Source: Lachnospiraceae bacterium (lineage in GTDB: Bacteria > Bacillota > Clostridia > Lachnospirales > Lachnospiraceae). Taken from it: a stretch of DNA of 64,000 nt. The notes beneath the pieces are model-generated. The model had not been told where the DNA came from. It searched no databases and worked only from the letters and a program-made list of their open reading frames with translations. Positions 18,260-28,119 of the stretch are shown piece by piece. Position numbers and translations under genes: made by a program. Positions within the stretch are counted from its first letter, which is position 1. The number at the start of each line of letters is the position of its first letter. The DNA is taken from NCBI GenBank assembly GCA_015056925.1, contig SVFJ01000005.1, positions 1 through 64,000 on the forward strand, read 5' to 3'.

Positions 18260-19393
18260 TTATTTCTCTAATCTTAACATCTCAGCATATGCTAATAAGA
18301 AAGGAGCTGTTCCCTTCGCATCATCCTTAACAATCGGCTCTGACATATAGTATTCATAAGAACCATCACGTCTTCTATTATCCTCTGGTCCTAAGCCTGC
18401 CACAAGACAAATACCACCAAGACTCATATTGCCATCTACCTCAGATAAGTACTTATCACAAATACCATTAAATGCCTTAATACCATACTCACGATATTCC
18501 TCAGGTAAAAGACCAAGTCTTACACCCTTTAATAGGCTATATGCCATAATAGAGCTTCCACTTGTCTCTAAATAATTCTTCTCTCTTCCAGGGAAGTTTG
18601 GCACCTGATACCACATTCCCTCTGGCGACTGGAACTTCAGCATTGCATCCATGTAATCGCGATACATCTTTAATAAATGGTCGTAATCCTTATAGTTCTT
18701 ATCAGCCAAGCTCAAAGTATCAAGAAGAGCCATAGCAAACCAACCAAGTGCACGAAGCCAGAAGTTCTGAGAAAGTCCTGTCTCCTTATCGCACCAGAAA
18801 GCCACTTTTGAAGAATCATAAGCATGGAAATAGAGACCTGTCTCTGCATCCTTAAGTTTCTCCTCTACTACAAAGAACTGATTGAAGATATCTTCATAAT
18901 TCTTCTTATCATTAAAACGATTCTCATACTCCATATAATAAGGCTGTGCCATATATAAGCCATCAAGCCATACCTGATTTGGATAAATCTGCTTATGCCA
19001 GAAGTTACCCTCTGCTGTTCTAGGCATTTCTAAAATCTGCTCATAAATCTTAGAAGTTGCCTTAGCATACTTCTCCTTACCTGTTAAATCATATAAGGTA
19101 AACAAATTCTTACCTTCATTAATATTATCAATATTCAATTCATCCTTATCATAGCCGCGAATAGTACCATCATCCTCGATACGATAACTGATATACTCTT
19201 CGGCAAACTCAAAGTACTTCTTATTCTCTGTTACCTTATACAACTCTAGCAAAGACATAATCATACAGCCGTCAATATAGTCCCAAGTTGCCTTCTTACC
19301 TGCACGAATCTTTTCAATATTCCATACAGGCTCTTCCATTGTACTTCTATCAATTAAACCATTCACATACTTTTCTACGATTTCTATTGCCAT
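18260..19393 (-). CDS. GH105 unsaturated rhamnogalacturonyl hydrolase
   Basis: A 377-residue (alpha/alpha)6-barrel hydrolase like YteR/YesR. Seen motifs: WDYIDGCMIMSL, the WLDGLYMAQPYYMEY core carrying the catalytic Asp, RALGWFAMALLD and SGSSIMAYSLLKG. It cleaves the unsaturated galacturonyl residue from rhamnogalacturonan or similar oligosaccharides made by lyases. Cytoplasmic, normal length, no signal peptide. Second gene of the operon. Confidence 0.92.
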   Translation of the reverse strand: MAIEIVEKYVNGLIDRSTMEEPVWNIEKIRAGKKATWDYIDGCMIMSLLELYKVTENKKYFEFAEEYISYRIEDDGTIRGYDKDELNIDNINEGKNLFTLYDLTGKEKYAKATSKIYEQILEMPRTAEGNFWHKQIYPNQVWLDGLYMAQPYYMEYENRFNDKKNYEDIFNQFFVVEEKLKDAETGLYFHAYDSSKVAFWCDKETGLSQNFWLRALGWFAMALLDTLSLADKNYKDYDHLLKMYRDYMDAMLKFQSPEGMWYQVPNFPGREKNYLETSGSSIMAYSLLKGVRLGLLPEEYREYGIKAFNGICDKYLSEVDGNMSLGGICLVAGLGPEDNRRRDGSYEYYMSEPIVKDDAKGTAPFLLAYAEMLRLEK

Positions 19394-19413
19394 AATTCAA
19401 CCCATACCTTTCA

Positions 19414-20967
19414 TTATTTATTATAAGTATCAATACCTTCTGTAATTACTTCGTCACCAATCTGTCCCGTAACTGTTACATTTCTAAGCTCTAAAGTTTC
19501 AATATTCTTAGCAAAAATACCTGTATTGGTCTGCTCATCTACACCATCCATCATAGCCGGTACGAAAGGTGTTGGATTCTCTGTAAATGAAAATGAAGCA
19601 TTCTCAAAGATTACATGATGAATCTTCTGCTCCGGAAGACCATACATATAAGAAGCTGCCGCATGACAATTTGTAGCCTCTAAATTCTTAAACATAAAAT
19701 CACCAAGATATGGTGTTCTCTCATCTACAGGGTGGAACTCCTTAGACTGTACATACTCTGAGTGTCCGTCCCAATCGCAGAAGTAGAAAGAATTTATAAC
19801 AACAGGTGTCTTTACATGGTCCATAATGATATTCTCAAACTTAATACCTGTTACGATAGCATCCTTACCACGACCGCGCCTTGTCTTAATACGAAGTCCT
19901 CTGTCAGTATGAAGGAATAAGCAGTTCTCAACGTTTAAGTTCTTTACACCGCCTGCCATCTCACTACCGATTGTAATGGCACCATGACCATCTCTCATGC
20001 AGCACTGTCTAATGGTTAAATTCTCAGATGGAGTCTTATACTTAGCTCCCATATAAATCTTACCTGATTTAATCGCGATACAGTCATCACCTACTGAGAA
20101 GTAAACACCAATAATGTCTACATTCTTACATGACTCAGGGTCCAGACCATCTGTATTTGGTGAATCCTGTGGACCAAGTACAGAAATACCGATAAATCTT
20201 AAATCCTGCGAGAAATATGGGTGAATATTCCATGATGGGCTGTTCTGCACTGTGATTCCATGAACAACAACATTCTTACAATTATTTAAGAAAAGCATTC
20301 TAGGTCTCCATGCAATACGCATAACCTTGGCATCATGCCACCAGTTCTCACGGCTTGCGCAACCATCAATGGTTCCCTGACCTGTAATCACTACATTCTC
20401 AACATTAATACCTGTAATGATACCGGCGAACATATCAAGCGGGTCTCCCTCCCAAGTACCAAGGAGATATTCTTTCTCAGGATTCACGCACTCAATCTTG
20501 CCCGGAAGAATCGGGAACTTTGTTCTATCCGTAAATGCTGATAATACAGCATCCTTACCAATCTCTAATACCAAGTCACTCTTTAAGAAAAGAGGATAAA
20601 TCTTATATACACCTGCAGGTATGTATACTCTTCCACCCTTTGGGCAGGCATTAATCGCACACTGTATGAAAGCGGTATCATCTGTTTCTCCGTCACCCTT
20701 TGCACCAAAATCCTTAACATTTAATGTTACATACTCGTCATTGGTCGTAACGGTAAACTCCTCTGTTTCCTTATCGCCACATACAACCTTTACCTTGTAA
20801 GTTGTTGCAGGTGTTAACCCAAATACTGTTGCCACATTTCTATTACTCTTCTCTGCTACAGCGCCATTTACATAGATTTCATGCTCTGTCTCAGAGGAAA
20901 AATATCCGTTGTCCTTAAGCTCTACTACAAAAGAAGTTGCAGTTGTGTAAATAATTTCGTAATTCAT
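19414..20967 (-). CDS. GH28 polygalacturonase with N-terminal FnIII-like domain
   Basis: I start at MNYEIIYTT (20967) because GGAGG lies six bases upstream, which gives 517 residues; the ORF-track start adds 13 unsupported residues. Residues 1-75 look like a fibronectin-III domain. The parallel beta-helix follows from NVKDFGAKGDG. Catalytic patches are NTDGLDPESC, GDDCIAIKSG, GHGAITIGSE and RGLRIKT. It probably acts as an exo-polygalacturonase on imported oligomers, given the lack of a signal peptide. First gene of the pectin operon. Confidence 0.93.
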   Translation of the reverse strand: MNYEIIYTTATSFVVELKDNGYFSSETEHEIYVNGAVAEKSNRNVATVFGLTPATTYKVKVVCGDKETEEFTVTTNDEYVTLNVKDFGAKGDGETDDTAFIQCAINACPKGGRVYIPAGVYKIYPLFLKSDLVLEIGKDAVLSAFTDRTKFPILPGKIECVNPEKEYLLGTWEGDPLDMFAGIITGINVENVVITGQGTIDGCASRENWWHDAKVMRIAWRPRMLFLNNCKNVVVHGITVQNSPSWNIHPYFSQDLRFIGISVLGPQDSPNTDGLDPESCKNVDIIGVYFSVGDDCIAIKSGKIYMGAKYKTPSENLTIRQCCMRDGHGAITIGSEMAGGVKNLNVENCLFLHTDRGLRIKTRRGRGKDAIVTGIKFENIIMDHVKTPVVINSFYFCDWDGHSEYVQSKEFHPVDERTPYLGDFMFKNLEATNCHAAASYMYGLPEQKIHHVIFENASFSFTENPTPFVPAMMDGVDEQTNTGIFAKNIETLELRNVTVTGQIGDEVITEGIDTYNK

Positions 20968-21053
20968 ATATATCCTCCATCTCATCCCGGTGCACCTAAA
21001 ATGCACATTGTATCTTTAGCATAGCATATCTTAGTTTAAATATCTACCACAAA

Positions 21054-21069
21054 ATGTAAGCGTTTACAA
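21054..21069. promoter_or_regulatory. Catabolite-responsive element (cre) for the pectin operon
   Basis: ATGTAAGCGTTTACAA matches every position of the known consensus WTGNAANCGNWNNCWW. It lies about 85 bases upstream of the GH28 start and just after the AraC gene. CcpA binding there would repress the pectin operon when preferred sugars are present. Confidence 0.75.
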
Positions 21070-21081
21070 CACGAGCAAGCT

Positions 21082-21921
21082 TTACTTAACCTCATACTGA
21101 AATTTGTCACGGCTCTTCCTGAATTCTCTTGGTGATACCTTCTTGATTTTTCGAAAAGCATCTCCAAAGTAATTACTGTCCATATAGCCGCATTCCTCTG
21201 AAATCCTCGTAATACTCCAATCCGTGGAAACCAGGAGTTCACAGGCATGTCTGATTCGTACCATATTCAGATACTCCTTAAATCCAAAACCTGTTACCTG
21301 CTTGAATCTTCTGGAAAAATAAGAATCACTCATACCATACTTGTCAGCAATCCCCGGCAATGTAATTGCTTCCATAAAGTTCTGATTAATATACTGTGCC
21401 GCAGATTCCATTTCCCTATCCTCTATTCCCAGCTCATATACATCCTCGTCCATCTTTATACTATACTGTTTCTGACAACGTATGATAAAAAGAATAATCT
21501 CCTCACAATACAAATAGCACAGCGTATCCGACAGCTCATCCTGTCCCTGATACTCTGTAAGCAGCTTTTCAAACATTCTCTCCAGTTCCCCCCTTTTTTC
21601 AACCGGTATAGACAAATGTCTATGTTGAAAACACTGCTCAAACTTCACCATTCCAATGCCCGTCTGCAATCTTCTTACAAAATCATCATCAAAGCACATG
21701 GCAAATCGTTCATGCTCACTTCCCTCCCCATAAAAGGTCGTTCTATGAATCTCTCTTTTGGGAATCAGCATGATATCACCGCTTTTAATACGATAGCTTT
21801 TACCACTCAGGAAAAACCTTCTTTCCCCCGATACCAAATAATAAAACTCATAAAACGGATGATAATGCTCATTCTGCATCTCAAAGGTCGCTTCTCTTTT
21901 AATCTTTGTTATCTTAAACAC
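21082..21921 (-). CDS. AraC-family transcription regulator
   Basis: A 279-residue regulator with a GTG start after GGGAG. Residues 1-140 form a cupin-type sensor (EMQNEHYHPFYEFYYL, GDIMLIPKREIH); the last 100 residues hold the double helix-turn-helix (ITLPGIADKYGMSDSYFSRRFK and DWSITRISEECGYMDSNYF). It sits just upstream of and in the same direction as the pectin operon and is the likely pectin-sugar-responsive activator. Confidence 0.92.
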   Translation of the reverse strand: MFKITKIKREATFEMQNEHYHPFYEFYYLVSGERRFFLSGKSYRIKSGDIMLIPKREIHRTTFYGEGSEHERFAMCFDDDFVRRLQTGIGMVKFEQCFQHRHLSIPVEKRGELERMFEKLLTEYQGQDELSDTLCYLYCEEIILFIIRCQKQYSIKMDEDVYELGIEDREMESAAQYINQNFMEAITLPGIADKYGMSDSYFSRRFKQVTGFGFKEYLNMVRIRHACELLVSTDWSITRISEECGYMDSNYFGDAFRKIKKVSPREFRKSRDKFQYEVK

Positions 21922-22098
21922 ACAATCTCCCTCTCCACATTTTATCGCTTCTATTATAACAAGTTTTCAGTGGTTTCTGCAATATTGTTCATTAAATATG
22001 TAGTTATTACTGTATTTATGTTGTATGATATAAGAGTCGGCATGGAATGTCAATCCTTTTTTTACCAAATCCAACCCTTGCCGTAAGAGGTGTATATT

Positions 22099-23472
22099 AT
22101 GAAGAAAAAATTTAACCCTGAATTAATACTTAGCGGAAATATGCTACAGGCAATTCTATCCATAGCAATTCCTGTTGTGATTAATTCCTTTTTACAAACC
22201 ATGTATAATCTGACCGATACTTACTGGCTCGGGAAGATTGGTACAGAACAGCTTGCTGCCATCAATCTGGTAAGTCCTGTACAGAATATGATATTAAACT
22301 TTGGCTCCGGCATCACTGTTGCAGGTGCCGTACTGATTTCCCAATACATAGGCGCCAAGGATTATAAGAATGCCAACAGCATGGCAAACCTGATTTTTTC
22401 ATGTGCTATGATTTTTGCTTTTGCCTGTGCAGGTATCTGCTTCTTGTGTACACCTGCTATCGTGTCGTGGCTTGGTGCAGAAGGGACAACCTTTACCTAT
22501 GGTAAGACCTATCTGCAAATCGTCGTACTTGATATGCCGCTTTTATATGCAATAAATATATATAGTGCTACCAATCAGGCACAGGGCGATACGGTTCGTC
22601 CCATGCTTCTGAATTTCTTTGGCATCGTTATCAATATGATATTAGACCCGTTATTTATGGTTGTTCTAGATTTAAATATCGCCGGTGCAGCCCTTGCAAC
22701 ACTGCTTGCCAAAGCACCATCTGCAGCCATTGCATTCTATGCATTAAACCGCAAGGACAAGACCATTCACCTGGATTTAAGGCATCTTCGTTTTGAAAAG
22801 GATAAGCTGCTCTCTATCTTAAGAGTAGGCCTTCCTACCGCAATCGGCGGCAGCACCATGCAGCTTGGTTTCCTTCTTATGAGCAGAAATGTCTACGAAT
22901 ACGGTACACAGGCTATGGCAGCTTACGGTATCGGCAATAAATGTAACGGTGTCATCACTCTTCCGTCTAACGGTATCGGCTCCGCTGTTGCTACTATTGT
23001 CGGTCAAAATGTGGGTGCCAAGCAATACGAACGTGCCGAACAAGGCTATCGTCTTTCTCGGAGAATCTGTGTTATCTTCCTTTTTGTGGGCGGTATGATT
23101 CTCTCAAGAGCCCCTATTTCTACTGCAATTGTCAGTATCTTTTCCGATGACCCTGAGGTTATCACCATGGCAGCAGATTTTCTGAGTATTATGGCATTCT
23201 GCTGTTGGACTAACGGTATATATAACACAACAGTCGGCCTCTTCCAAGGAACAGGACATACCGAAGTCAATATGATTGTAGATGCAACACGACTCTGGGT
23301 ATTCCGTTTCTTAACCCTGTTTATCTGTGAAAGTGTCTTCCATATGGGTGTACGAAGCATATGGTTCTCCGTTGTTATCAGTAATGCCATTTCATCACTG
23401 ATTCTTTGGGGTTTATACAAAACAAATTATTGGAAGAAACCTGCAACCACCAAGAAAAAAGCGTCGCATTAG
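22099..23472 (+). CDS. MATE-family multidrug/sodium antiporter
   Basis: A 457-residue membrane protein with about 12 hydrophobic segments in the two-repeat MATE arrangement (LVSPVQNMILNFGSG in the first half, GNKCNGVITLPSNGIGSAVA in the second). ATG at 22099 has AGAGG at eight bases; the upstream GTG is less likely. It exports cationic compounds using an ion gradient. It is divergent from AraC, and its last codons lie inside the shared terminator hairpin. Confidence 0.9.
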   Translation: MKKKFNPELILSGNMLQAILSIAIPVVINSFLQTMYNLTDTYWLGKIGTEQLAAINLVSPVQNMILNFGSGITVAGAVLISQYIGAKDYKNANSMANLIFSCAMIFAFACAGICFLCTPAIVSWLGAEGTTFTYGKTYLQIVVLDMPLLYAINIYSATNQAQGDTVRPMLLNFFGIVINMILDPLFMVVLDLNIAGAALATLLAKAPSAAIAFYALNRKDKTIHLDLRHLRFEKDKLLSILRVGLPTAIGGSTMQLGFLLMSRNVYEYGTQAMAAYGIGNKCNGVITLPSNGIGSAVATIVGQNVGAKQYERAEQGYRLSRRICVIFLFVGGMILSRAPISTAIVSIFSDDPEVITMAADFLSIMAFCCWTNGIYNTTVGLFQGTGHTEVNMIVDATRLWVFRFLTLFICESVFHMGVRSIWFSVVISNAISSLILWGLYKTNYWKKPATTKKKASH

Positions 23473-23484
23473 CGCGACGCTTTA
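23455..23484. terminator. Bidirectional terminator built from two convergent coding ends
   Basis: AAAGCGTCGC/GCGACGCTTT flanked by A and T runs. It contains the stop codons of both convergent genes, which overlap by four bases (23469-23472). Confidence 0.85.
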
Positions 23485-25484
23485 AATTTTTCCCATTCAT
23501 ATACAGCTCTTAACAGCTCTCCTACACTCCATGCCTGTGCAAAACAGCCTCTTGAAACGGTCGGTTCCTCACCATCATAGATTTCTGCGATTTGACCGAC
23601 ACAGCCCTCATAGAGCCATTCCTTGATACTCTCTATTGCCATACCAAGCTTTGTCACCTGCGTAGCATTTACCTTATCCGGATACTGAACCATATAGCGG
23701 ATACATGCCCTGTAAAATGCTCCCAGCGGGAATGCCCATGTTGTTCCCTGATGATAAGCTCTATCTCTTTCTTCCATTGGTCCCATATAAATTCCATGGA
23801 ATTCTCTGTCCTTTGGCGATAAAGTTCGCAAGCCAATCGGTGTATACAACTCATTGGTAATCTTTTCAAGCACCTTACGCTCCATTTCTTCATTTGTCAT
23901 AGTAAACGGCATTGATAATGCCCATATCTGATTGCAGCGGACCTGATTCTCATCCCGTTTGCCGGACAGAACATCCTTTAAGCACTGCTCCTCTTCATTC
24001 CAATAATTCATCATAAAAGAGTTCTTCACCTTCGCTGCCAGACCTGAGTACTCGCCCTGTAACAGATACAGCGTCATAGCATCTTCCTGATTCATAAAAC
24101 CGCTGCTTGCCAGTTTCTCAGCCATATACCCCATAACACAAAGCGCATTATACCAATAGGCATTAATTTCAACAGGCTTTCCATGTCTTGGTGTCGGCAG
24201 ATAATCCCCTACCCTTACATCCATCCATGTAAGCTGCTGTAAACCGGAACCACCCTTAATCAGATAATCCTCATCCATACGAATGCCAAAATTTGTTCCC
24301 TTCATATAAGAATCCATTACCTGAACCAAATATTGCCATATTTCATACAAAAACTCTTCATCGTTGGAAAATTCCATATATTCATATACTGCATTGACAA
24401 ACAGTAACGGCGCATCAATGGAATTATACATTGGCTCAATATCACCTTCCGGGAACAGATTCGGCAGCAGACCATCCTTCATATATTTGGCAAAGGTTCG
24501 AAGAATGCTCTTACACTCTTCAAATCGACCCGTTACCATTGTAACACCATTCAATGCAATCATGGTATCTCTACCCCAGTCCTCAAAGAACGGATATCCG
24601 GCTATGATACTCTTTCCCATTGTAGAGTCGCGGTTTACGATATAGGAGTCCGCACTCATGGCAAGCTGTTTTCCTAATTCGCTTGTCGTAAATGCCATAT
24701 CCATAAGCCCTGCACGATATTCCTTTTCCATTTCTAAGAAATCGTCGTACATTCCTTCGTAATACTCATATTCATTGGTGCTGTATAAAAGGTAGCAATC
24801 CTCCGTCTCCTCAGAAAGTTCAAAAACATAATAATGGTTGATATGTGCCCTACCCTTCTCATCACGACCATCTCTTTCATCTTGAGAAAAGTAAAGGTTC
24901 TCTGTGGTATCGCTTTTATCCTTTTGTATCATGGCATTGGTTGCCACACACAGCTTGTCCTCGCCGCACTGAATGATATTGCCTCTCAGTTCAAACTTCT
25001 GTGTTTCTGAGAACGGTGTATTTTTGGCAGTAAAACGCATCCACGGTGTCAGCTTCAAATCCACAGTATGTCCCTTAGCATCCTCGAGCCAATAGCGGAT
25101 TCCTACGATATTTTCACCATGAACCATATACATCGTCTTATGAATGCGCAGTCCTTCTACCTCAAACACCCACTCCGGATAATTCTCAAATACAAATTCC
25201 TTTAAATATCGAAAGCCCTCATAATCAGGTGCATCCTGCATTCTTTGCGAGGTAAGTACATGACGTCTTCCATCAACAAATACCTCCTCTAACAGATTGG
25301 TTACCATATGCCATCTTACATTTGGAGCTTTCTTTGCTGCCATAAAAAGCGCCTGGTCTCCTCGCGCAACAGAACCAATCAAGGTAAGCGATACATAACC
25401 GCCCAATGCATTTGTTAGCAGGAAACAGTTTTTCTCTCCTTCCTCAATATTTTTCCAATTCTCTTGCGTATAAACAAACCTCAT
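23469..25484 (-). CDS. Glycogen debranching enzyme (amylo-alpha-1,6-glucosidase type)
   Basis: A 671-residue protein from MRFVYTQENW (25484), preceded by AAAGGGA. The N-terminal domain has NCFLLTNALGGYVSLTL and the C-terminal GH133-type alpha/alpha barrel has AGYPFFEDWGRDTMIALNG, YNSIDAPLLFVNAV, NAYWYNALCVM and YHQGTTWAFPLGAF. It removes 1,6-linked branches of glycogen or alpha-glucans in the cytoplasm. Together with the GH13-like protein at 1053 it suggests glycogen turnover. Confidence 0.9.
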   Translation of the reverse strand: MRFVYTQENWKNIEEGEKNCFLLTNALGGYVSLTLIGSVARGDQALFMAAKKAPNVRWHMVTNLLEEVFVDGRRHVLTSQRMQDAPDYEGFRYLKEFVFENYPEWVFEVEGLRIHKTMYMVHGENIVGIRYWLEDAKGHTVDLKLTPWMRFTAKNTPFSETQKFELRGNIIQCGEDKLCVATNAMIQKDKSDTTENLYFSQDERDGRDEKGRAHINHYYVFELSEETEDCYLLYSTNEYEYYEGMYDDFLEMEKEYRAGLMDMAFTTSELGKQLAMSADSYIVNRDSTMGKSIIAGYPFFEDWGRDTMIALNGVTMVTGRFEECKSILRTFAKYMKDGLLPNLFPEGDIEPMYNSIDAPLLFVNAVYEYMEFSNDEEFLYEIWQYLVQVMDSYMKGTNFGIRMDEDYLIKGGSGLQQLTWMDVRVGDYLPTPRHGKPVEINAYWYNALCVMGYMAEKLASSGFMNQEDAMTLYLLQGEYSGLAAKVKNSFMMNYWNEEEQCLKDVLSGKRDENQVRCNQIWALSMPFTMTNEEMERKVLEKITNELYTPIGLRTLSPKDREFHGIYMGPMEERDRAYHQGTTWAFPLGAFYRACIRYMVQYPDKVNATQVTKLGMAIESIKEWLYEGCVGQIAEIYDGEEPTVSRGCFAQAWSVGELLRAVYEWEKFKASR

Positions 25485-25525
25485 ATCTGTCCCTTTCCTT
25501 TCTGTCCTATTTATCAGCACGAAAA

Positions 25526-25550
25526 GACACTACTCCGACGGAGTAATGTC
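25526..25550 (-). terminator. Terminator of the chemoreceptor gene
   Basis: GACACTACTCC and GGAGTAATGTC pair around GAC, with TTTTC following leftward. The single wobble is G-U in the leftward RNA. Confidence 0.8.
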
Positions 25551-25565
25551 TTATTCCATGTTTAC

Positions 25566-27332
25566 TTATTCCTCTGCTGCTTCCTGTGACTGCATTTGAA
25601 GTTTTACAAATCTGTCTGCCTCATTTTTCAGCTCACCGGCAATCTGACTGTTATGCTCCATCTGCTCATTAATCTGGTTAATTTCCTTTACCAAATCATT
25701 GGTATTCATAGCTGCAGTAGTAACACCATTGGTACTTTCCTCTACTGCCAAAGCAATACCATTTACAGAATCTGTAATGCTGCTAACCAGCTGTGAAAGA
25801 TTCTCTGCCATGTCATTAAACTGTCCCACGACCTCATTCACATGGGCTGCATCATTTCTATACTGCTGTCCTGATTCCACAAAGCCATCATAATCAGGTA
25901 AAACAGTTTCATTTACATACTGCACAATCGCATCTGAATTTTCAATCAAATCCTTTACAGCCTTTGTTACCATTCCGGTAATACTTTGAATGTTATTTGC
26001 GGCTTCCTTACTGGAATCAGCCAGCTGTCTGATTTCATCTGCCACAACAGCAAAGCCTTTTCCGGCTTCTCCCGCTCTGGCTGCCTCGATAGAAGCATTT
26101 AATGCAAGCAGATTCGTCTGACCTGAAATACTAAGAATCTCATTGGTAAGACTGTTAACCTTATCAACACTCTTACTGTCTTCCATTGCCTGCTTTAAGG
26201 AAGTTAAAATTCCTTCAATTGTATTACTTGTATTCTGTTTATTTTCTACAGCATTCTGTTCCAGCTCCTGTGCACGCTCTTTCATTTCATTTGCGTAACG
26301 ATATAACTGAGTTGAAGCACTCGCTATCTCTTTTACATGACTATCCACATCATTTACGTTTTCATTTACATTAGTAACCGTTGCAGATACCTCTTCCATA
26401 GATGCAGAGAGTTCTTCCATAACTGCCGAAATATCACAAGAGCTTTCATTTGCAGTCGAAACATTGGCTGAAACCGTAGAAACGATTTCATCTAATTTCT
26501 CGGAATCATCCGTAATTTTACTCATAATTCCCTGCAATGTTTCTATAAAGGTATTAATAGAAATACCCAGCTTTGAAATCTCATCCTTACCAACTACAGT
26601 GATACGTGCAGTCAAATCTCCCTGTCTAGCCTCAATATTCTCAACAATGGTACCGATTTCTTTATTTGCCTTATCCAGAGGTCGTACAATTTCTACAATG
26701 CAAACAAACCATCCAAGAATCATTACTGCAACACCGACTACTGCGAAGGTATTTGTTGTCGCTACCGAAGCATGGTAAACAGTTTCATTATACGCTATCG
26801 CATTTTCCATAGCCGCCGTATTGTTGACAACCATAGCATCCAAATCCGCACGTATTAAGGCACGAGCAGAGGTTAACTGACCATTGGCCACAGATGCTGC
26901 CATATCATCCTGATTCATAGAGCTATACATAATTGCGATATCATACTTTCCAAGGTATTCCGCTAAATGAACCTGAAATGACTCAAATAACTCTGTTTCC
27001 TCTCCGGCATCCAGCCTCAATGCAAAGGCTTCGCAATATGTACTTAATTCTTCTACCAGAGTAAGATACTCCTCTTCCAGATTCCTTTGCTGGTCAGATG
27101 TTGTTGCAATACAATGTGCAAAAATGACACGATGCAAAGACTCAAAGCTCTCTGAAATGGCTCCAAGCTCCTCTATACTCATCGCATAGTTCTGCGAAAT
27201 TTCTTCACTCGCCTTTAACATATTGTCCATTCCACCCATGGTTACAACCATTGCTACAATCAAAATAACTGACAGCACTGTCATTGGCAAAAGTGCTTTG
27301 ATTTTAATCGGAATATTCTTTAAAAAACGCAT
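25566..27332 (-). CDS. Methyl-accepting chemotaxis protein
   Basis: A 588-residue receptor. Membrane segment at about 13-33, a helical sensor domain with four-helix-bundle character (about 35-185), a second membrane segment at 192-215, HAMP, and a long signalling coiled coil with the hairpin tip [20 protein letters not shown] and [19 protein letters not shown]. It signals to CheA/CheW to steer motility. Ligand unknown. GGAGG precedes the ATG. Confidence 0.93.
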   Translation of the reverse strand: MRFLKNIPIKIKALLPMTVLSVILIVAMVVTMGGMDNMLKASEEISQNYAMSIEELGAISESFESLHRVIFAHCIATTSDQQRNLEEEYLTLVEELSTYCEAFALRLDAGEETELFESFQVHLAEYLGKYDIAIMYSSMNQDDMAASVANGQLTSARALIRADLDAMVVNNTAAMENAIAYNETVYHASVATTNTFAVVGVAVMILGWFVCIVEIVRPLDKANKEIGTIVENIEARQGDLTARITVVGKDEISKLGISINTFIETLQGIMSKITDDSEKLDEIVSTVSANVSTANESSCDISAVMEELSASMEEVSATVTNVNENVNDVDSHVKEIASASTQLYRYANEMKERAQELEQNAVENKQNTSNTIEGILTSLKQAMEDSKSVDKVNSLTNEILSISGQTNLLALNASIEAARAGEAGKGFAVVADEIRQLADSSKEAANNIQSITGMVTKAVKDLIENSDAIVQYVNETVLPDYDGFVESGQQYRNDAAHVNEVVGQFNDMAENLSQLVSSITDSVNGIALAVEESTNGVTTAAMNTNDLVKEINQINEQMEHNSQIAGELKNEADRFVKLQMQSQEAAEE

Positions 27333-27349
27333 ATCTCATTCCTCCATTT

Positions 27350-27384
27350 AATCCGGCGAATACATTTTCGCCGGATTATTTTTT
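27350..27384 (+). terminator. Perfect 11-bp hairpin with T run, in front of the chemoreceptor gene
   Basis: AATCCGGCGAA/TTCGCCGGATT with a 6-base loop and a T run on the + strand only. No rightward gene precedes it. In the leftward transcript it is a 5'-leader hairpin right before the ribosome binding site. Confidence 0.45.
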
Positions 27385-27508
27385 CTAACTGATTAAATTA
27401 TACTGATTTGGAGGAATTTTTTCAACAGTTTCAGTCTATTTCCTTGTTCATAACCAAAATTTACATTTTATGTCACTTTGTTTTCTCATGTGTGCACACA
27501 ATAGAGTG

Positions 27509-27561
27509 TTCAATCAAAAGCGGGATTGAACGAAACTCCTTCAATCAAAAGCGGGATTGAA
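27509..27561. repeat. Tandem copy of the 3' end of cotJC
   Basis: The 22-base unit TTCAATCAAAAGCGGGATTG(AA) occurs twice (27509-27530 and 27540-27561) with nine bases between. The inner copy encodes the last residues FNPAFD and stop of the catalase; the outer copy lies beyond the stop. Each copy is itself a TTCAATC/GATTGAA hairpin. Confidence 0.8.
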
Positions 27562-28119
27562 GGAGTAGAAGTTCTTAGAATCAAGCTCTTCCTGAAGAAT
27601 GCGCAGAGCCTCTCCAAAACGTTGGAAATGTACAATTTCACGTTCACGAAGGAATTTAATTGGTGCTGCAATCTCCGGTTCCTTGATTAATCGTAAAATA
27701 TTATCATAAGTAGTTCTTGCCTTCTGCTCTGCTGCCATATCCTCAAACAAATCTGTAATCGGGTCTCCCTTTGACTGGAACTGGTTTGCATTGAAAGGCA
27801 CACCGCCTGCCGCCTGAGGCCACAAACCAACCGTGTGGTCCACATAGTATTTATCAAAACCCGAACGTTCTATTTCCTCTATCGATAAATCCTTTGTCAG
27901 CTGATGTACTATAGCTCCCACCATCTCCAAATGAGCCAGTTCTTCTGTGCCGATATCCGTTAAAAGTCCTGCAATCTTTGGATTCTTCATGGAATATCTC
28001 TGTGAAAGATAGCGCATACTTGCGGCTAACTCACCGTCAGGACCACCAAATGTCACTAACATATAATTATTAACAAAGTTTCTTCCAGATAGATTTTGTT
28101 CGCTTGCCGACAATACCAT
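27541..28119 (-). pseudogene. cotJC: Manganese catalase CotJC, 5' end lost to prophage insertion
   Basis: From about MLVTFGGPDGELAAS (28062 leftward) the protein matches manganese catalases of the CotJC spore-coat type, with TEELAHLEM, GVPFNA and REREIVHFQRFGEAL supplying the metal ligands, and the usual end FNPAFD. The first 19 residues of the ORF are only a frame shift of the phage lysozyme gene. The usual N-terminus of about 20-25 residues (MWxYEKxLQYPV in relatives) is absent, and no ribosome binding site precedes 28062. It should be non-functional while the prophage is in place. Confidence 0.82.
28055..28085. other. Left prophage-chromosome junction (attL region)
   Basis: The lysozyme stop codon (28070-28072) and the start of cotJC homology (28062) meet here. 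The exact core sequence cannot be fixed because the other junction lies outside the window; I found no cotJC 5' part up to base 64000. Confidence 0.6.

Noticed and set aside
21036-21248. 70-residue ORF overlapping AraC
   Set aside because: Shadow frame of the AraC gene.
27509-27561. Possible CRISPR repeat pair
   Set aside because: Only two copies with nine bases between; they encode the end of cotJC. No cas genes.
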